From Sandaracinaceae bacterium (GTDB lineage Bacteria > Myxococcota_A > Polyangia > Polyangiales > JAFGIB01), in assembly GCA_017881055.1 (NCBI GenBank), contig JADGRF010000090.1, positions 1 through 35,843 of the forward strand: a stretch of DNA of 35,843 bases, read 5' to 3'. Below the pieces are notes generated by a model, which had not been told where the DNA came from, did no database searches, and saw only the letters and a list, made by a program, of their open reading frames with translations. Positions 15,468 to 23,821 of this stretch are shown piece after piece. Numbering within the stretch: the first letter of the stretch is position 1; each line of letters opens with the position of its first letter. A program made the translations under genes and the position numbers.

Positions 15468-16874
15468 GTGCATGTCCGACTGCGCTTTCTCTCGCGGTTT
15501 CTGCGCGCGGGGTACCTCGCGCTGCGGATCCTTGCGAGCTACGTCTTGCAGACCTCGCTCGAGCGCGTATTTAGGCGCGAGCTGCCGCCCAGCAGCGAAG
15601 CCGATGCGCCGAAGCACAAGCTACCCGTTTGGCTGAAGCGACGCGCGCAGACGCTGCACGAGCGTAACGCGCAGCGCCTGCTGCGCGGCATCCTGAAGCT
15701 GCAAGGCGTGTACGTGAAGCTCGGGCAAGTGCTGTCGATCATGGGCGGCTTTCTGCCCAGCGCGTTTCGCAAGCAGCTGGAAAGCTTGCAGGATGCGGTG
15801 CCGCCGCGACCGTTTGCGCAGATGCGTGCGCACTTCGTGAAGAGCTTGGGCCGCACGCCCGAAGCGTGCTTTGCGTCGATCGACGACTCGCCGATCGCCG
15901 CGGCGTCGCTGGGCCAGGTGCATTCGGCGCGGCTCAAAGACGGAACGCGCGTCGCGGTGAAAATACTCTATCCCGGCATTCGTGAGCTGGTGCACGCGGA
16001 TCTCGCGGTGGTGCGCTGGGTGCTGCGTGCGTATCAGCGATTTCTGCCGGTCGGGAACTTCGAGATCGTGCACAGCTCGCTCGTCGATCTGCTGCGACGC
16101 GAGACCGATTACGTGCACGAGGCCGGCTGCATGCGCCGCTTCGCGCACAACTTCGCGGGGCGGCCCGAGATCGTGGTGCCGAGCGTGGTCGATGAGCTGA
16201 GCAGCGGCGAAGTGCTGACCATGACGTTCATGGACGGCGTGAAGGTGAGCCACGTGGCCACGCTAGCGCAGCAGGAGATCTCGGCGGAGGCGGTGGCGCG
16301 CCGTTTGCTCGAGTGCTTCTTCGAGCAGCTGTTCGTGCACCGGTTCTTCCACGCCGATCCGCATCCGGGAAACTTCCTCGTGCAGCGCGGGCCGACTCCG
16401 GAAGAACCCAAGCTGGTCGTGCTCGACTTTGGCGCGGTGAGCGAGGCGCCGGAGGAATTGATCGAAGGCTTGATCGACGTGCTCGTGGCGTTCTTCGGCA
16501 AAGACGGCGCGGCGCTGCTCCGTGGTTTTTCGCGCATGGGCTTCATCGCGCACGACAGCGATCGCATGCTGCTCGAGGAGACCGTGCTGATCTACTTCGA
16601 CCGCTTGCTGTCGGTGAAGAACCGCACGCCGGGCGCGATCATGCGCGCAAGCGGCGGCGAGCTACGACGCCTTTTGGACCCGAACCTGGAGCTGCGGCGC
16701 GTGCGCGAGCTGGCGCGCTCATTCAGCTATCCGGAAGGCTGGTTCTACGTGGAGCGGGCGCTGGTCATGACGTTCTGGCTGTGCGGGGAGATCTATCCCG
16801 ACATCGACATGCTGAGCGTCGCGTTCCCGTACGTGATGCCGAAGCTGGCGGAACGCCAAAACAGTGTCGCCTGA
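15468..16874 (+). CDS. ABC1/UbiB/ADCK family atypical kinase
   Basis: 468 residues. The diagnostic KxGQ motif is in YVKLGQVLSIMGGF (about 85), the Ala-rich loop in PIAAASLGQVHSARL, the nucleotide-binding Lys in VAVKILYPG, then FFHADPHPGNFLV (catalytic loop) and VVLDFGAVSE (metal-binding DFG). UbiB-family proteins are membrane-associated atypical ATPases/kinases that support isoprenoid quinone synthesis and lipid homeostasis; the exact reaction is unsettled. Position directly after a full mevalonate operon fits a link to prenyl-quinone supply, but that is inference. There are no clear C-terminal membrane helices as in E. coli UbiB. The start is uncertain: GTG 15468 follows a GGGA, while TTG 15459 is the alternative. 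The gene ends inside a 22-bp-arm terminator. Confidence 0.88.
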   Translation: MHVRLRFLSRFLRAGYLALRILASYVLQTSLERVFRRELPPSSEADAPKHKLPVWLKRRAQTLHERNAQRLLRGILKLQGVYVKLGQVLSIMGGFLPSAFRKQLESLQDAVPPRPFAQMRAHFVKSLGRTPEACFASIDDSPIAAASLGQVHSARLKDGTRVAVKILYPGIRELVHADLAVVRWVLRAYQRFLPVGNFEIVHSSLVDLLRRETDYVHEAGCMRRFAHNFAGRPEIVVPSVVDELSSGEVLTMTFMDGVKVSHVATLAQQEISAEAVARRLLECFFEQLFVHRFFHADPHPGNFLVQRGPTPEEPKLVVLDFGAVSEAPEELIEGLIDVLVAFFGKDGAALLRGFSRMGFIAHDSDRMLLEETVLIYFDRLLSVKNRTPGAIMRASGGELRRLLDPNLELRRVRELARSFSYPEGWFYVERALVMTFWLCGEIYPDIDMLSVAFPYVMPKLAERQNSVA

Positions 16875-16917
16875 GGCGCGATCCACTTCGTCTCACGCCT
16901 CAGGCGACACTGTTTTG
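16857..16917. terminator. Bidirectional terminator with perfect 22-bp arms
   Basis: Arms 16857-16878 and 16896-16917 are exact reverse complements with a 17-nt loop. The outer ends read CAAAACAG and CTGTTTTG, giving a T-run at the stem base on either strand. It lies between convergent genes and includes the last codons and TGA stop of the UbiB-family gene; the glutathione synthetase stop is 9 bp away. Structure and position fit an intrinsic terminator for both directions. Confidence 0.88.
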
Positions 16918-16925
16918 CGTGGGCG

Positions 16926-17879
16926 TCAGCGAGCTGACTTCTTCACGTGCTGTTCCACCCACGCGATCACCGGGGCGCACAGGTTCTTGTCGTCGAGGCG
17001 GGACATGCTCTGGATGCCGGTGGGGCTGGTCACGTTCACTTCGGTGAGCTTTTCGCCGATCACGTCGATGCCGACGAACCAGAGGCCGTCCTTGCGCAGG
17101 CGCGGTGCGAGCGTGTCGATGATGTGCCGCTCGTGCGGCGTGATGTCGGTCTTGGTGGCGGTGCCGCCGACGCGTAAGTTGGAACGAACTTCTTCGCCGG
17201 CGGGCACGCGTAGGATGGCGCCGAGCGGCTCGCCGTCCAGCAAGAGAATGCGCTTGTCGCCGCTGGTCTTCACGGCCGGCAGGAACACCTGCGCCATGGC
17301 GGGGCGGCGACCGTCGAGCGTGGTGGCTTCGATGATCGGGTTCACGTTCGAGTCGCCCTCGTTCAGCACGAACACGCCGGCGCCGCCCATGCCGCCGAGT
17401 GGCTTGAGCACGGCGCGACCGCCGACACGCGTGATGAATTCGCGGATGCGATCTTTGTGCGCGGTGACGATCGTCTCCGGCATCAGCTCCGGAAAGTAGC
17501 AGGCGTAGAGCTTCTCGTTGGCCTGGCGCAGGCCGTGCGGGTCGTTCAAGACGAGCGTGTCGTCTTTCACGCGATCGAGCAGCAGCGTGGCCCAGAGGTA
17601 GTTGTCGTCGAACGGCGGGTCGGTGCGCACGAAGATGGCGTCGACGTCGTGCAGGCAGACTTCTTCTTGGGCCGCGAGCGTGATCGGGTGCTTCGGATCG
17701 CGCTGCAGCGTGGCCTTGGCGACGCGCGCGTGCAGTCGGCCCGAGTCTAGATACAGATCGGTGTTTAGGCAGTGATCGATGCGATGGCCGCGCTGCTGCG
17801 CTTCTTCCATCAGCGCGAACGAGGTGTCGCCGTCCACCTTCACGGTGGACACCGGATCCATGATCACGACGAAGCGCAT
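16926..17879 (-). CDS. gshB: Glutathione synthetase
   Basis: ATP-dependent ligation of gamma-glutamylcysteine and glycine. At 317 residues it is almost exactly the size of E. coli GshB. It begins MRFVVIMDPVSTVKVDGDTS, a near-consensus N-terminus (the E. coli protein also opens with a DP..i....DttfaL pattern). It shows the ATP-grasp features VLKPLGGMGGAGVFVL, DKRILLLDGEPLGAI, LRVGGTATKTDI, and the C-terminal EVNVTSPTGIQSM with the metal-binding Glu/Asn. It starts 4 bp after the SRPBCC-like gene and ends facing the long terminator, so it closes a PP2C - SRPBCC - gshB operon. GshA (first step) is not in the window. Confidence 0.95.
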   Translation of the reverse strand: MRFVVIMDPVSTVKVDGDTSFALMEEAQQRGHRIDHCLNTDLYLDSGRLHARVAKATLQRDPKHPITLAAQEEVCLHDVDAIFVRTDPPFDDNYLWATLLLDRVKDDTLVLNDPHGLRQANEKLYACYFPELMPETIVTAHKDRIREFITRVGGRAVLKPLGGMGGAGVFVLNEGDSNVNPIIEATTLDGRRPAMAQVFLPAVKTSGDKRILLLDGEPLGAILRVPAGEEVRSNLRVGGTATKTDITPHERHIIDTLAPRLRKDGLWFVGIDVIGEKLTEVNVTSPTGIQSMSRLDDKNLCAPVIAWVEQHVKKSAR

Positions 17880-17883
17880 GGCT

Positions 17884-18390
17884 TCAGAGTCCCCGCTCTT
17901 TGATGAAGCGGTTGGTGAACTCGGCGCCGCGGTTGTACGAGTCGCGCGTCTGCTGCTCGATGAAGCCTTCGAGCACGGTGCCGAGGCCGAACACCTTCAC
18001 CGTGTTGTCGACGGTGACGATGCGCTCGCAGCGCTTGTCGCCGCGCGCTTCGACCCAGATCTCGCTCTTGGTCTTGATCTTGTCGGCAGCGACGTTGGGC
18101 AGCACGTCGACGCTGTACTTGCGCGTCTTCGGATCGAAGTGACCGACTTCGGTGTAGCCCATGCCTTGGCCGAAGATCTTGCGTGCGGCTGCGGGTAGCT
18201 CGACCTTGGGCACGCACTCGACGCGCTTGTGCACGGAGCCGTCGGCCTCTTTGCGGTCTTCCAGCACGTTGTACGTGGTGAAGCCGAGGCAGTCGACGAA
18301 CAGGCCACGGTTGAAGTCCGCGTCGAAGAACACCTTGTTCCAAAAGGTATCGACGTCGGTCTCGATCAGATTCTTGATCGTGTAGCGCAC
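17884..18390 (-). CDS. SRPBCC/START-like domain protein (DUF2505-type)
   Basis: 168 residues from GTG 18390, which has a GGAG site 8 nt upstream. GTG 18438 would add 16 residues of unconserved look (MTEQPSALRCLSSEKT) and has its own GGAG 9 nt upstream, so the start is open. The body VRYTIKNLIETDVDTFWNKVFFDADFNR, continuing into an alternating strand pattern with KSEIWVEARGDKRCERIVTVDN and a long C-terminal helix, is typical of the SRPBCC helix-grip fold; I associate it with the DUF2505 family seen in myxobacteria and actinobacteria. Such folds bind hydrophobic ligands, but no ligand is known here. It sits 4 bp ahead of gshB and behind the PP2C phosphatase gene. Function unknown. Confidence 0.75.
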   Translation of the reverse strand: MRYTIKNLIETDVDTFWNKVFFDADFNRGLFVDCLGFTTYNVLEDRKEADGSVHKRVECVPKVELPAAARKIFGQGMGYTEVGHFDPKTRKYSVDVLPNVAADKIKTKSEIWVEARGDKRCERIVTVDNTVKVFGLGTVLEGFIEQQTRDSYNRGAEFTNRFIKERGL

Positions 18391-18474
18391 GGTCTTCTCC
18401 GAGGAGAGGCAGCGGAGAGCCGAAGGCTGCTCCGTCACTCAACCCTGCTCCGAGGGTATGTTACGAAGCCCGTA

Positions 18475-19242
18475 TCATGGATCTACGGCAACGACCACTA
18501 CGGTCACGTTGTCGTCGCCACCGGCGTCGTTCGAGGCGTGCACCAAGTCCTGTAGGCACCTATCGAGGTTGGCGCCGGCGTTGGTCACGAGCTCGCCGAT
18601 GCGCTCGTCGCTGACTTGACCGCTGAGGCCATCGGAGCAGAGCAGGAAGCGGTCGCCTTCGCGCACGTCTTCGGTGCCCAGGTCGACGACGACCGAGTCC
18701 TGCATGCCGAGCGCGCGCGTGATCACGTTGCGCGGCAGGATGTCCATCGCCTCTTTGGGCATGTCGGGCATCATCATCAAGTAGTCGTTCACGAGCGAGT
18801 GATCACGCGTGAGCAAGTCGATGCGGCCTTCGCGGATCCGGTACACGCGGCTGTCACCGACGTGCGCGACGTGCGCGATCCGGCGCTCGGGACTGACCAA
18901 GAGCCCCACGATGGTGGTGCCCATGCCTTGCATGCTCGCGTCTTGCATCGAGCGATCGTAGATCGACTTGTTCGCCATCTTGATCGCAGCCGAGAGCCGG
19001 TTCTCGAGCAAGCTCAAGTTCGGATCGATTGGGAACGGCCAGGTGGCGTCCTCTTTTTCGGTCGCTTCGAAGAACGCTTTCACGCTCTCGGCGGCCATCG
19101 CGCTGGCGACCTCGCCGCTGTTGTGACCGCCCATGCCGTCCGCCACGATGTACAAGTGGTACTCGTCGAGGCAACGAAACGTGTCTTCGTTGTGGTCTCG
19201 CTGCAGACCTACGTCAGTGAGTCCTGCCGCCGAGATACGCAT
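18475..19242 (-). CDS. PP2C-family serine/threonine protein phosphatase
   Basis: 255 residues. Contains the metal-dependent phosphatase signatures in order: GLQRDHNEDTF (D16, E19, D20), VADGMGGHNSGEVAS (metal Asp35), GMGTTIVGLLV, HVGDSRVYRI, LTRDHSLV, CSDGLSGQV and GGDDNVTVVVV (final metal Asp). It would remove phosphate from Ser/Thr on proteins, the counterpart to the many Hanks-type kinases of myxobacteria. No kinase gene is adjacent. The frame stays open upstream to 19797, but that part is antisense to the exported protein gene; ATG 19242 (MRISAAGLTDVG) is the natural family start although its ribosome site is weak. Probably the first gene of an operon with the SRPBCC-like protein and gshB. 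Confidence 0.93.
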   Translation of the reverse strand: MRISAAGLTDVGLQRDHNEDTFRCLDEYHLYIVADGMGGHNSGEVASAMAAESVKAFFEATEKEDATWPFPIDPNLSLLENRLSAAIKMANKSIYDRSMQDASMQGMGTTIVGLLVSPERRIAHVAHVGDSRVYRIREGRIDLLTRDHSLVNDYLMMMPDMPKEAMDILPRNVITRALGMQDSVVVDLGTEDVREGDRFLLCSDGLSGQVSDERIGELVTNAGANLDRCLQDLVHASNDAGGDDNVTVVVVAVDP

Positions 19243-19304
19243 TGTATGTTTTCGCAGAGCCGAAGCCAGGTTGCTTCGCGCATCAAGAAGAACCGAAGGT
19301 TGCT

Positions 19305-19310
19305 TATACT
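19305..19310 (+). promoter_or_regulatory. Possible -10 (TATACT) for the exported protein gene
   Basis: TATACT lies 22 bp before ATG 19333, in a locally AT-richer stretch between divergent genes. No convincing -35 is present at 16-18 bp, so confidence is low. Confidence 0.3.
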
Positions 19311-19332
19311 GCGGCGGTTCGGGAATGAACCC

Positions 19333-19944
19333 ATGCGCCGCCTCCAGTATAGCCGTTTCCTTCGCGACACTTCCACCTTGTTGCTGCTCTCGCTGGTCTC
19401 TGGCCTGTGCGAGGCCTGCGGCGATGGTGCTCCCGATCCGCGCACGGTACGTGGCGCCCTCGATGCCGCGGCCCAGGCCATCGAGGCTAACGACTCGGCC
19501 CGGCTGTTTCGCATGATCGACCAGCGCGCGCGCTATGCGCTGGCGTCGATCGTGCACTCGCGGGTGACGGCAAAGCAGTTGATCGAGGCCGATTACCCGG
19601 CAAACGAGCGGGCTTCCGCGCTGGCGCAGCTGGGCGATGCGGCGCTTGCCAGCTCGCCGGCCGACCTGTTCGCACACCGTTGCGATGCGGCGTGCATGGC
19701 CGACTTTGGGCGTCAGATCGGTGCGCCCACGGCCGAGGAAAATACGGGTGGAGACGTCGTTGTCCACACCGCGCGCGGCGGGACACTGCACATGCATGCA
19801 GGCAAAGACGGCTGGTATGGCCTCGTCTGGAACACCGACGCCCTCGACGCCGAGCGCTCCAAGGCCACCCGCGACCTAGACCAGATTCGGCAGAACGCCA
19901 CGGCCTACCGCCTGCGACGCACGCTCGACAGTACGGCGCATTGA
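19333..19944 (+). CDS. Exported protein of unknown function
   Basis: 203 residues. The N-terminus MRRLQYSRFLRDTSTLLLLSLVSGLCEACGDG looks like a signal peptide with two Cys near the end of the hydrophobic run. Neither LCEAC nor SGLC is a clean lipobox, so lipidation is uncertain. The body (about 40-200) is mostly helical, with two further Cys close together (HRCDAACMADF) that could form a disulfide, and an aromatic patch KDGWYGLVWNTDAL. A pattern of VRGALDAAAQAIEANDSARLFRMIDQ resembles the first helices of lumenal NTF2-like or DUF4878-type domains, but I do not recognise a family. It is divergent from the PP2C gene and convergent with the lytic transglycosylase gene, 10 bp apart. Confidence 0.75.
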   Translation: MRRLQYSRFLRDTSTLLLLSLVSGLCEACGDGAPDPRTVRGALDAAAQAIEANDSARLFRMIDQRARYALASIVHSRVTAKQLIEADYPANERASALAQLGDAALASSPADLFAHRCDAACMADFGRQIGAPTAEENTGGDVVVHTARGGTLHMHAGKDGWYGLVWNTDALDAERSKATRDLDQIRQNATAYRLRRTLDSTAH

Positions 19945-19954
19945 ATATTGTCAG

Positions 19955-22222
19955 CTACTTCGTCAGGAATTCCGGCAGCGCGAGCGGCCATGGATTTTCT
20001 GGATGGGCGAGGTAGCGGTAGCGGGCCCAGTTGGCGACTACGCGCCTCACGTAGGTGCGCGTTTGATCGATTGGAATGTCCTCGACGAAGCGATCGAGCT
20101 CGATGCGCTTGTCGGCGCTGCGCTTGGCCGCGCGCGCGAGCCACGGTCCTACGCGATGCTCTCCCGCGTTGTACGCGGCGATCGCGGGTACCGCTTGCCC
20201 GTGATAGCGCGAAAGCAGATCGGCGAGGTAGCGCGCACCGAGCCGGATGTTCACGGCCGGCCGCATGAGCAGCGCGCGCTTCCATGGCGCGATGCCGAGC
20301 TCGCGCGCGATCGTCTTGGCGGTCGGCTCGATCAGCTGCAACAGGCCCACGGCGTCGGCGCTCGACACGATGGTGGCGTTGAACGCGCTCTCTTGGCGCA
20401 TGATCGAGTAGACGAAGTCTTCCGGCAGTTGGTCCGTGCTCGTGGCCGCAGCCACATCCTCGAGGTACGGGCGCGGGAAGAGCGCTTCCCAATACGCGCG
20501 CGCGACGCCAATCGGGAGCTCGCGAATCGCACCCGCGTGCTCGGCTTCGGCCAGTCGGTACGGACGTGCGTACTCGGAGAGACGCTGGTAGCTGGCGCAG
20601 AGCGCGATCAGAGCGACGTCGTCCGCTAGGCCGGCGCGTAGGTTGCGCTCTTGTGCGCGTAGCGCATCGACGGCGTCGTCGACCAGACCGAGCTTCGCGT
20701 ACAGCTCGACTTCGGGCGGCAGCGGCAACACGGCCGGGGCGAAAGGCAGTGTGGGCACACTGCTGACCAGCACCGGATCGCTTGCCGCTGATGGCGGCAG
20801 GCTTGGGAACGAGTCGGGCACGCTCACGCCAAGCTGGGACAGGCGCATCTGCGCTAGCAGCGCATACCAGTGCAGGGGCTCGACTGCGATCGCATCTTGA
20901 AAGCGTTGAATCGCGGTCGCTTTCTGTTGGGCCAAGAGTGCGGCGCGCCCGGCCCAGTACAGGCCGCGTGCTTTGACCATCGACACTTCGGACGTGGCGG
21001 CGTAGCGCTCGAACAGCGATTCCGCGCTGCCGTAGCGTGCGTGCTCGAACAGGAAGAACGACAGCTCCCACAGGCCGGACTGCGCTGCGTCGTGCTCGCC
21101 CTTCTTTTCGGCGTCGAGCAAGAACGCGCGCATGTGGGCCTCGCCGCCGGGTAAGTCGTGGCGCAGCTCGAGCCAGGCCGCGTCGTGCAGCGCATCGATG
21201 GCCAGCTTGTGATCGGGATAGCGCTTGGCGAACGCGCGGTAGGCCTTCACGCCTTCGGCGTCGCGATCGGCGCGCGCTAGGGCTTGCGCGGCGTGGTAGG
21301 CGTCGTCGGCTTGGGTCTCGCCGCTGATGGCGGCGGCCTGCACCAGGATCTTCGCGGCTTCACCGTAGTGCGAGCGCTGGCGGAACAGCGCCATGCCGCG
21401 CAGGTGCAGCACGCGTGCGCGCTCGCTCTTGGCTCGCGGCGTGCGCAAAAGCGCGAGCTCGCTCAGCGTGGCTTCGGGGCGCAGCGCGCTGAGCAGATTG
21501 GCCGCGCGCGTCAGGCGCTCTTCGTCGCTCCAGAAGAGCGGCTCGCCGAGCTTCTTCAGCTCGCTCTCGACTTCTGCGATGCGCGTGTGTTCGGGCTTGT
21601 CGACGTAGAGGTCACGCAGCATGCGCACGGCGGCCGCGCGATCGTGGCTCGCGGCGAGCGCGCGCGCGAGCAGGAACCGAACGGCAAAGCCTTTCTCTGC
21701 AGCGCCATGCACCGCGCGCAGCAGCGCGAGCGCGGATGCGGGATCCGATTCGGTCAACACGCACTGCGCTGCGGCCATCGACACTTCGCTGTCGGGCGTG
21801 GACGCGAGCAGCAGTGCGAGCTGCGGGCGGGCGAGCGCGCATTGCGCCGAACGTGCGAGCCAGAGCGCGCGCCGGCGCGCGGCGTCTTTGAGCACGGGCT
21901 CGGGCAGGCCGGTGAGCGGGTCGGGCATGGCGGCGAGCGCCTGCGCGATCTGGCCGCGTCGCTCGTGGAGGCGAGCCGTGAGGTAGCGCAGCTCGGGCGC
22001 GGCGGCGTCTGCCGGCGGCAGCGCGGCGAGCAAGAGCAGGGCCGCTTCCGCGTCATCGGCCACGACGCGCGCACGGATGGCGTCGAGCGCTGCCGCGTCG
22101 GCGCGCGCCACGGCCGCGGGCTGTGCTGCAAAAACGCCGAGGCCCAGGCAAAAAAGCGCGCGCGCGAGCCGACCGAAGCGGCGTGGAGCGCGACCCGAAC
22201 GCCGGCCGCTCCGTGCGCCCAT
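19955..22222 (-). CDS. Slt70-like soluble lytic murein transglycosylase
   Basis: 755 residues from ATG 22222 (763 from ATG 22246; neither has a strong ribosome site). Signal peptide: a basic start GRRSGRAPRRFGRLARA, a hydrophobic core and a likely ARADA cleavage site. The middle (about 45-540) is a long alpha-solenoid of TPR-like repeats, as in the ring domain of Slt70. The C-terminal lysozyme-like domain has the catalytic Glu611 in MRQESAFN, VGLLQLIEPTA, NIRLGARYLADLL and IAAYNAGEHRVGPWL, and ends in QTRTYVRRVVANWARYRYL. It would cut the glycan strand of peptidoglycan in the periplasm, forming 1,6-anhydroMurNAc ends. It is divergent from the Cys-rich lipoprotein gene. Confidence 0.92.
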   Translation of the reverse strand: MGARSGRRSGRAPRRFGRLARALFCLGLGVFAAQPAAVARADAAALDAIRARVVADDAEAALLLLAALPPADAAAPELRYLTARLHERRGQIAQALAAMPDPLTGLPEPVLKDAARRRALWLARSAQCALARPQLALLLASTPDSEVSMAAAQCVLTESDPASALALLRAVHGAAEKGFAVRFLLARALAASHDRAAAVRMLRDLYVDKPEHTRIAEVESELKKLGEPLFWSDEERLTRAANLLSALRPEATLSELALLRTPRAKSERARVLHLRGMALFRQRSHYGEAAKILVQAAAISGETQADDAYHAAQALARADRDAEGVKAYRAFAKRYPDHKLAIDALHDAAWLELRHDLPGGEAHMRAFLLDAEKKGEHDAAQSGLWELSFFLFEHARYGSAESLFERYAATSEVSMVKARGLYWAGRAALLAQQKATAIQRFQDAIAVEPLHWYALLAQMRLSQLGVSVPDSFPSLPPSAASDPVLVSSVPTLPFAPAVLPLPPEVELYAKLGLVDDAVDALRAQERNLRAGLADDVALIALCASYQRLSEYARPYRLAEAEHAGAIRELPIGVARAYWEALFPRPYLEDVAAATSTDQLPEDFVYSIMRQESAFNATIVSSADAVGLLQLIEPTAKTIARELGIAPWKRALLMRPAVNIRLGARYLADLLSRYHGQAVPAIAAYNAGEHRVGPWLARAAKRSADKRIELDRFVEDIPIDQTRTYVRRVVANWARYRYLAHPENPWPLALPEFLTK

Positions 22223-22299
22223 GAGGGCAGTTTTCCGGGCGATCATGCGTGTAGAGAGTGCTGGCACGGTGGGGGTTGATTGTCTATGCTGGCCGCGCC

Positions 22300-22818
22300 A
22301 TGTCGCCCTTGCTGAACGACCGTGCTGCCGCGCTGATTCTGTCCAGCGTGCTCGCGTGCGCGCTGTTCGGCTCCGGCTGCGCGCCCAAGATCGGTGACCA
22401 GTGCCATAGCGCGCTCGACTGCTCGGCGTCGGCGACGCGCGTCTGCGACCAGACCGAGCCGCACGGCTACTGCACGCTGCAGGGCTGCGAAGAAGGCAGC
22501 TGTCCGAGTGAGGCCGTGTGCGTCCGGTTCCACCCGAACACCGATCGCTTGAGCACCACGTACTGCATGTACAAGTGCAGCGATTCGTCCGACTGCCGCT
22601 CGGACCAGGGCTATCGCTGCCTGCACGCGATGAGCAGCGCCAAGAACCCGACCATGTCGGATCCGCAGGCGTTCGGTGAAGGCATGGAGGCCGAAATTCT
22701 CGGCAATCCGAATCAGGCCTTCTGCGCGCTGCGCAGTCAGCTGCCGAAGCCGGACGCGGGCGCGCCTTCCGTAGCGGATGCCAGCGCGATCATGAGCGGC
22801 GCGGACGCGGGCCTGTGA
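22300..22818 (+). CDS. Cysteine-rich exported lipoprotein
   Basis: 172 residues from ATG 22300. A signal sequence (LILSSVLACALFGSGC) ends in a lipobox-like GSGC, with Cys27 as the likely lipidated residue. The mature part has 12 further Cys at short regular spacings (GDQCHSALDCSASATRVC, GYCTLQGCEEGSC, YCMYKCSDSSDC and so on), suggesting several disulfide-stapled small modules. These resemble the Cys-rich segments common in myxobacterial surface proteins. The C-terminus is Asp/Ala-rich low complexity (PDAGAPSVADASA). No enzymatic motif was found. It lies 77 bp from the divergent lytic transglycosylase start and 64 bp before the permease pair on the same strand. The role is probably at the envelope surface. 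Confidence 0.82.
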   Translation: MSPLLNDRAAALILSSVLACALFGSGCAPKIGDQCHSALDCSASATRVCDQTEPHGYCTLQGCEEGSCPSEAVCVRFHPNTDRLSTTYCMYKCSDSSDCRSDQGYRCLHAMSSAKNPTMSDPQAFGEGMEAEILGNPNQAFCALRSQLPKPDAGAPSVADASAIMSGADAGL

Positions 22819-22882
22819 TCGCGTCGCGGCTCGGCTGATCGAGCGCTTGCTCCGCGAGATCATCCGCTCGACAATCGCCGCC

Positions 22883-23821
22883 ATGCGCGCGCCCCTCTTG
22901 CGCTACGTAGCGGCCCGGCTTGTGCGAGCGCTGCTCACGGTGTTCGGCGTCGTGAGCCTGTTGTTCGTGCTGCTGCACGCCGTGCCGGGCGATCCGGTGC
23001 AGGCCATTCTCGGCGATCAGGCGGCGCCGGAAGATCGTGCGGCGTTGCGTAGCGCGCTGCGTCTGGACCAGCCGCTCGTTGGGCAATACGCGGCATTCCT
23101 AGGGGACGTCGCCGACGGCAGTCTCGGGCACTCGTTTCGGCAGCGCGGCACGACGGTCGCGTCGCTGATCGCGCAGGTGCTGCCGTTCACGTGCGCGCTC
23201 GCGGGGAGCGCGCTTGGCTTCGCGCTGATCGTGGCGTTGCCGCTCGGTGCGCTTGCGGCGGTGCGTCGCGGCACGCGCTGGGATGCAGCCGCTTCGAGCT
23301 TTGCGCTCGTAGGCTTGGCGGTGCCGAACATCTGGCTCGGCCCCTTGCTCGTGCTGGGCTTCGGCGTGTGGCTGCGTGTGCTGCCGATGCCGGGTGACGA
23401 GCCGAGCTTCGCGAGCTCGATTCTGCCGACGGTGACCGTTGGCGCTGCGCTCGCTGCGATCCTGACGCGTCAGACGCGCGCTGCGCTGACCGAGGTTCTC
23501 GCCGAGCCGTACATTCGCGCGGCGCGCGCGCGCGGCATCGCGGAGCCGACACTGGTGTTTCGTCATGCCTTGCGCAACGCGCTCTTGCCGGTGCTCACGA
23601 TCGCGGGCGCCCAGCTCGGCGCGCTGCTCTCCGGCGCGGTAGTCGCCGAAAAGATCTTCGAGCGGCCGGGCCTCGGCACGCTCTTTCTCGAAGCGTTCTT
23701 CGATCGCGACATGCCGGTGGTGCAGGGCGTGGCGCTGGTGATTGCGCTCTTCTACGTGCTGGTGAACCTCGCGATCGATCTGCTGTACGGCTTCGTCGAT
23801 CCACGGCTGCGTCGAGCATGA
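22883..23821 (+). CDS. ABC transporter permease, DppB/OppB type
   Basis: 312 residues, six predicted membrane helices. The N-terminal RLVRALLTVFGVVSLLFVLLHAVPGDP is the hallmark of DppB/OppB/NikB permeases. The EAA loop that docks the ATPase is EPYIRAARARGIAEPTLVFR followed by HALRNALLPVLTIAG, and the family C-terminal part GPGLGTL appears as ERPGLGTLFLEAFFDRD. It would form half of the channel of a peptide/nickel/solute importer. ATG 22883 starts the conserved region; the open frame from 22847 adds 12 residues. The stop overlaps the partner gene as ATGA. No ATPase or solute-binding protein gene lies in the window, so the substrate is unknown. Confidence 0.93.
   Translation: MRAPLLRYVAARLVRALLTVFGVVSLLFVLLHAVPGDPVQAILGDQAAPEDRAALRSALRLDQPLVGQYAAFLGDVADGSLGHSFRQRGTTVASLIAQVLPFTCALAGSALGFALIVALPLGALAAVRRGTRWDAAASSFALVGLAVPNIWLGPLLVLGFGVWLRVLPMPGDEPSFASSILPTVTVGAALAAILTRQTRAALTEVLAEPYIRAARARGIAEPTLVFRHALRNALLPVLTIAGAQLGALLSGAVVAEKIFERPGLGTLFLEAFFDRDMPVVQGVALVIALFYVLVNLAIDLLYGFVDPRLRRA

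Noticed and set aside
19243-19797. N-terminal extension of the PP2C phosphatase to 19797
   Set aside because: It overlaps the divergent exported protein gene and has no PP2C features; MRISAAGLTDVG at 19242 is the normal start.
22262-22280. TGGCAC followed by GTTGAT, like a sigma-54 promoter, before the Cys-rich lipoprotein
   Set aside because: At the required spacing the -12 element reads GT instead of GC and the preceding TT is absent.
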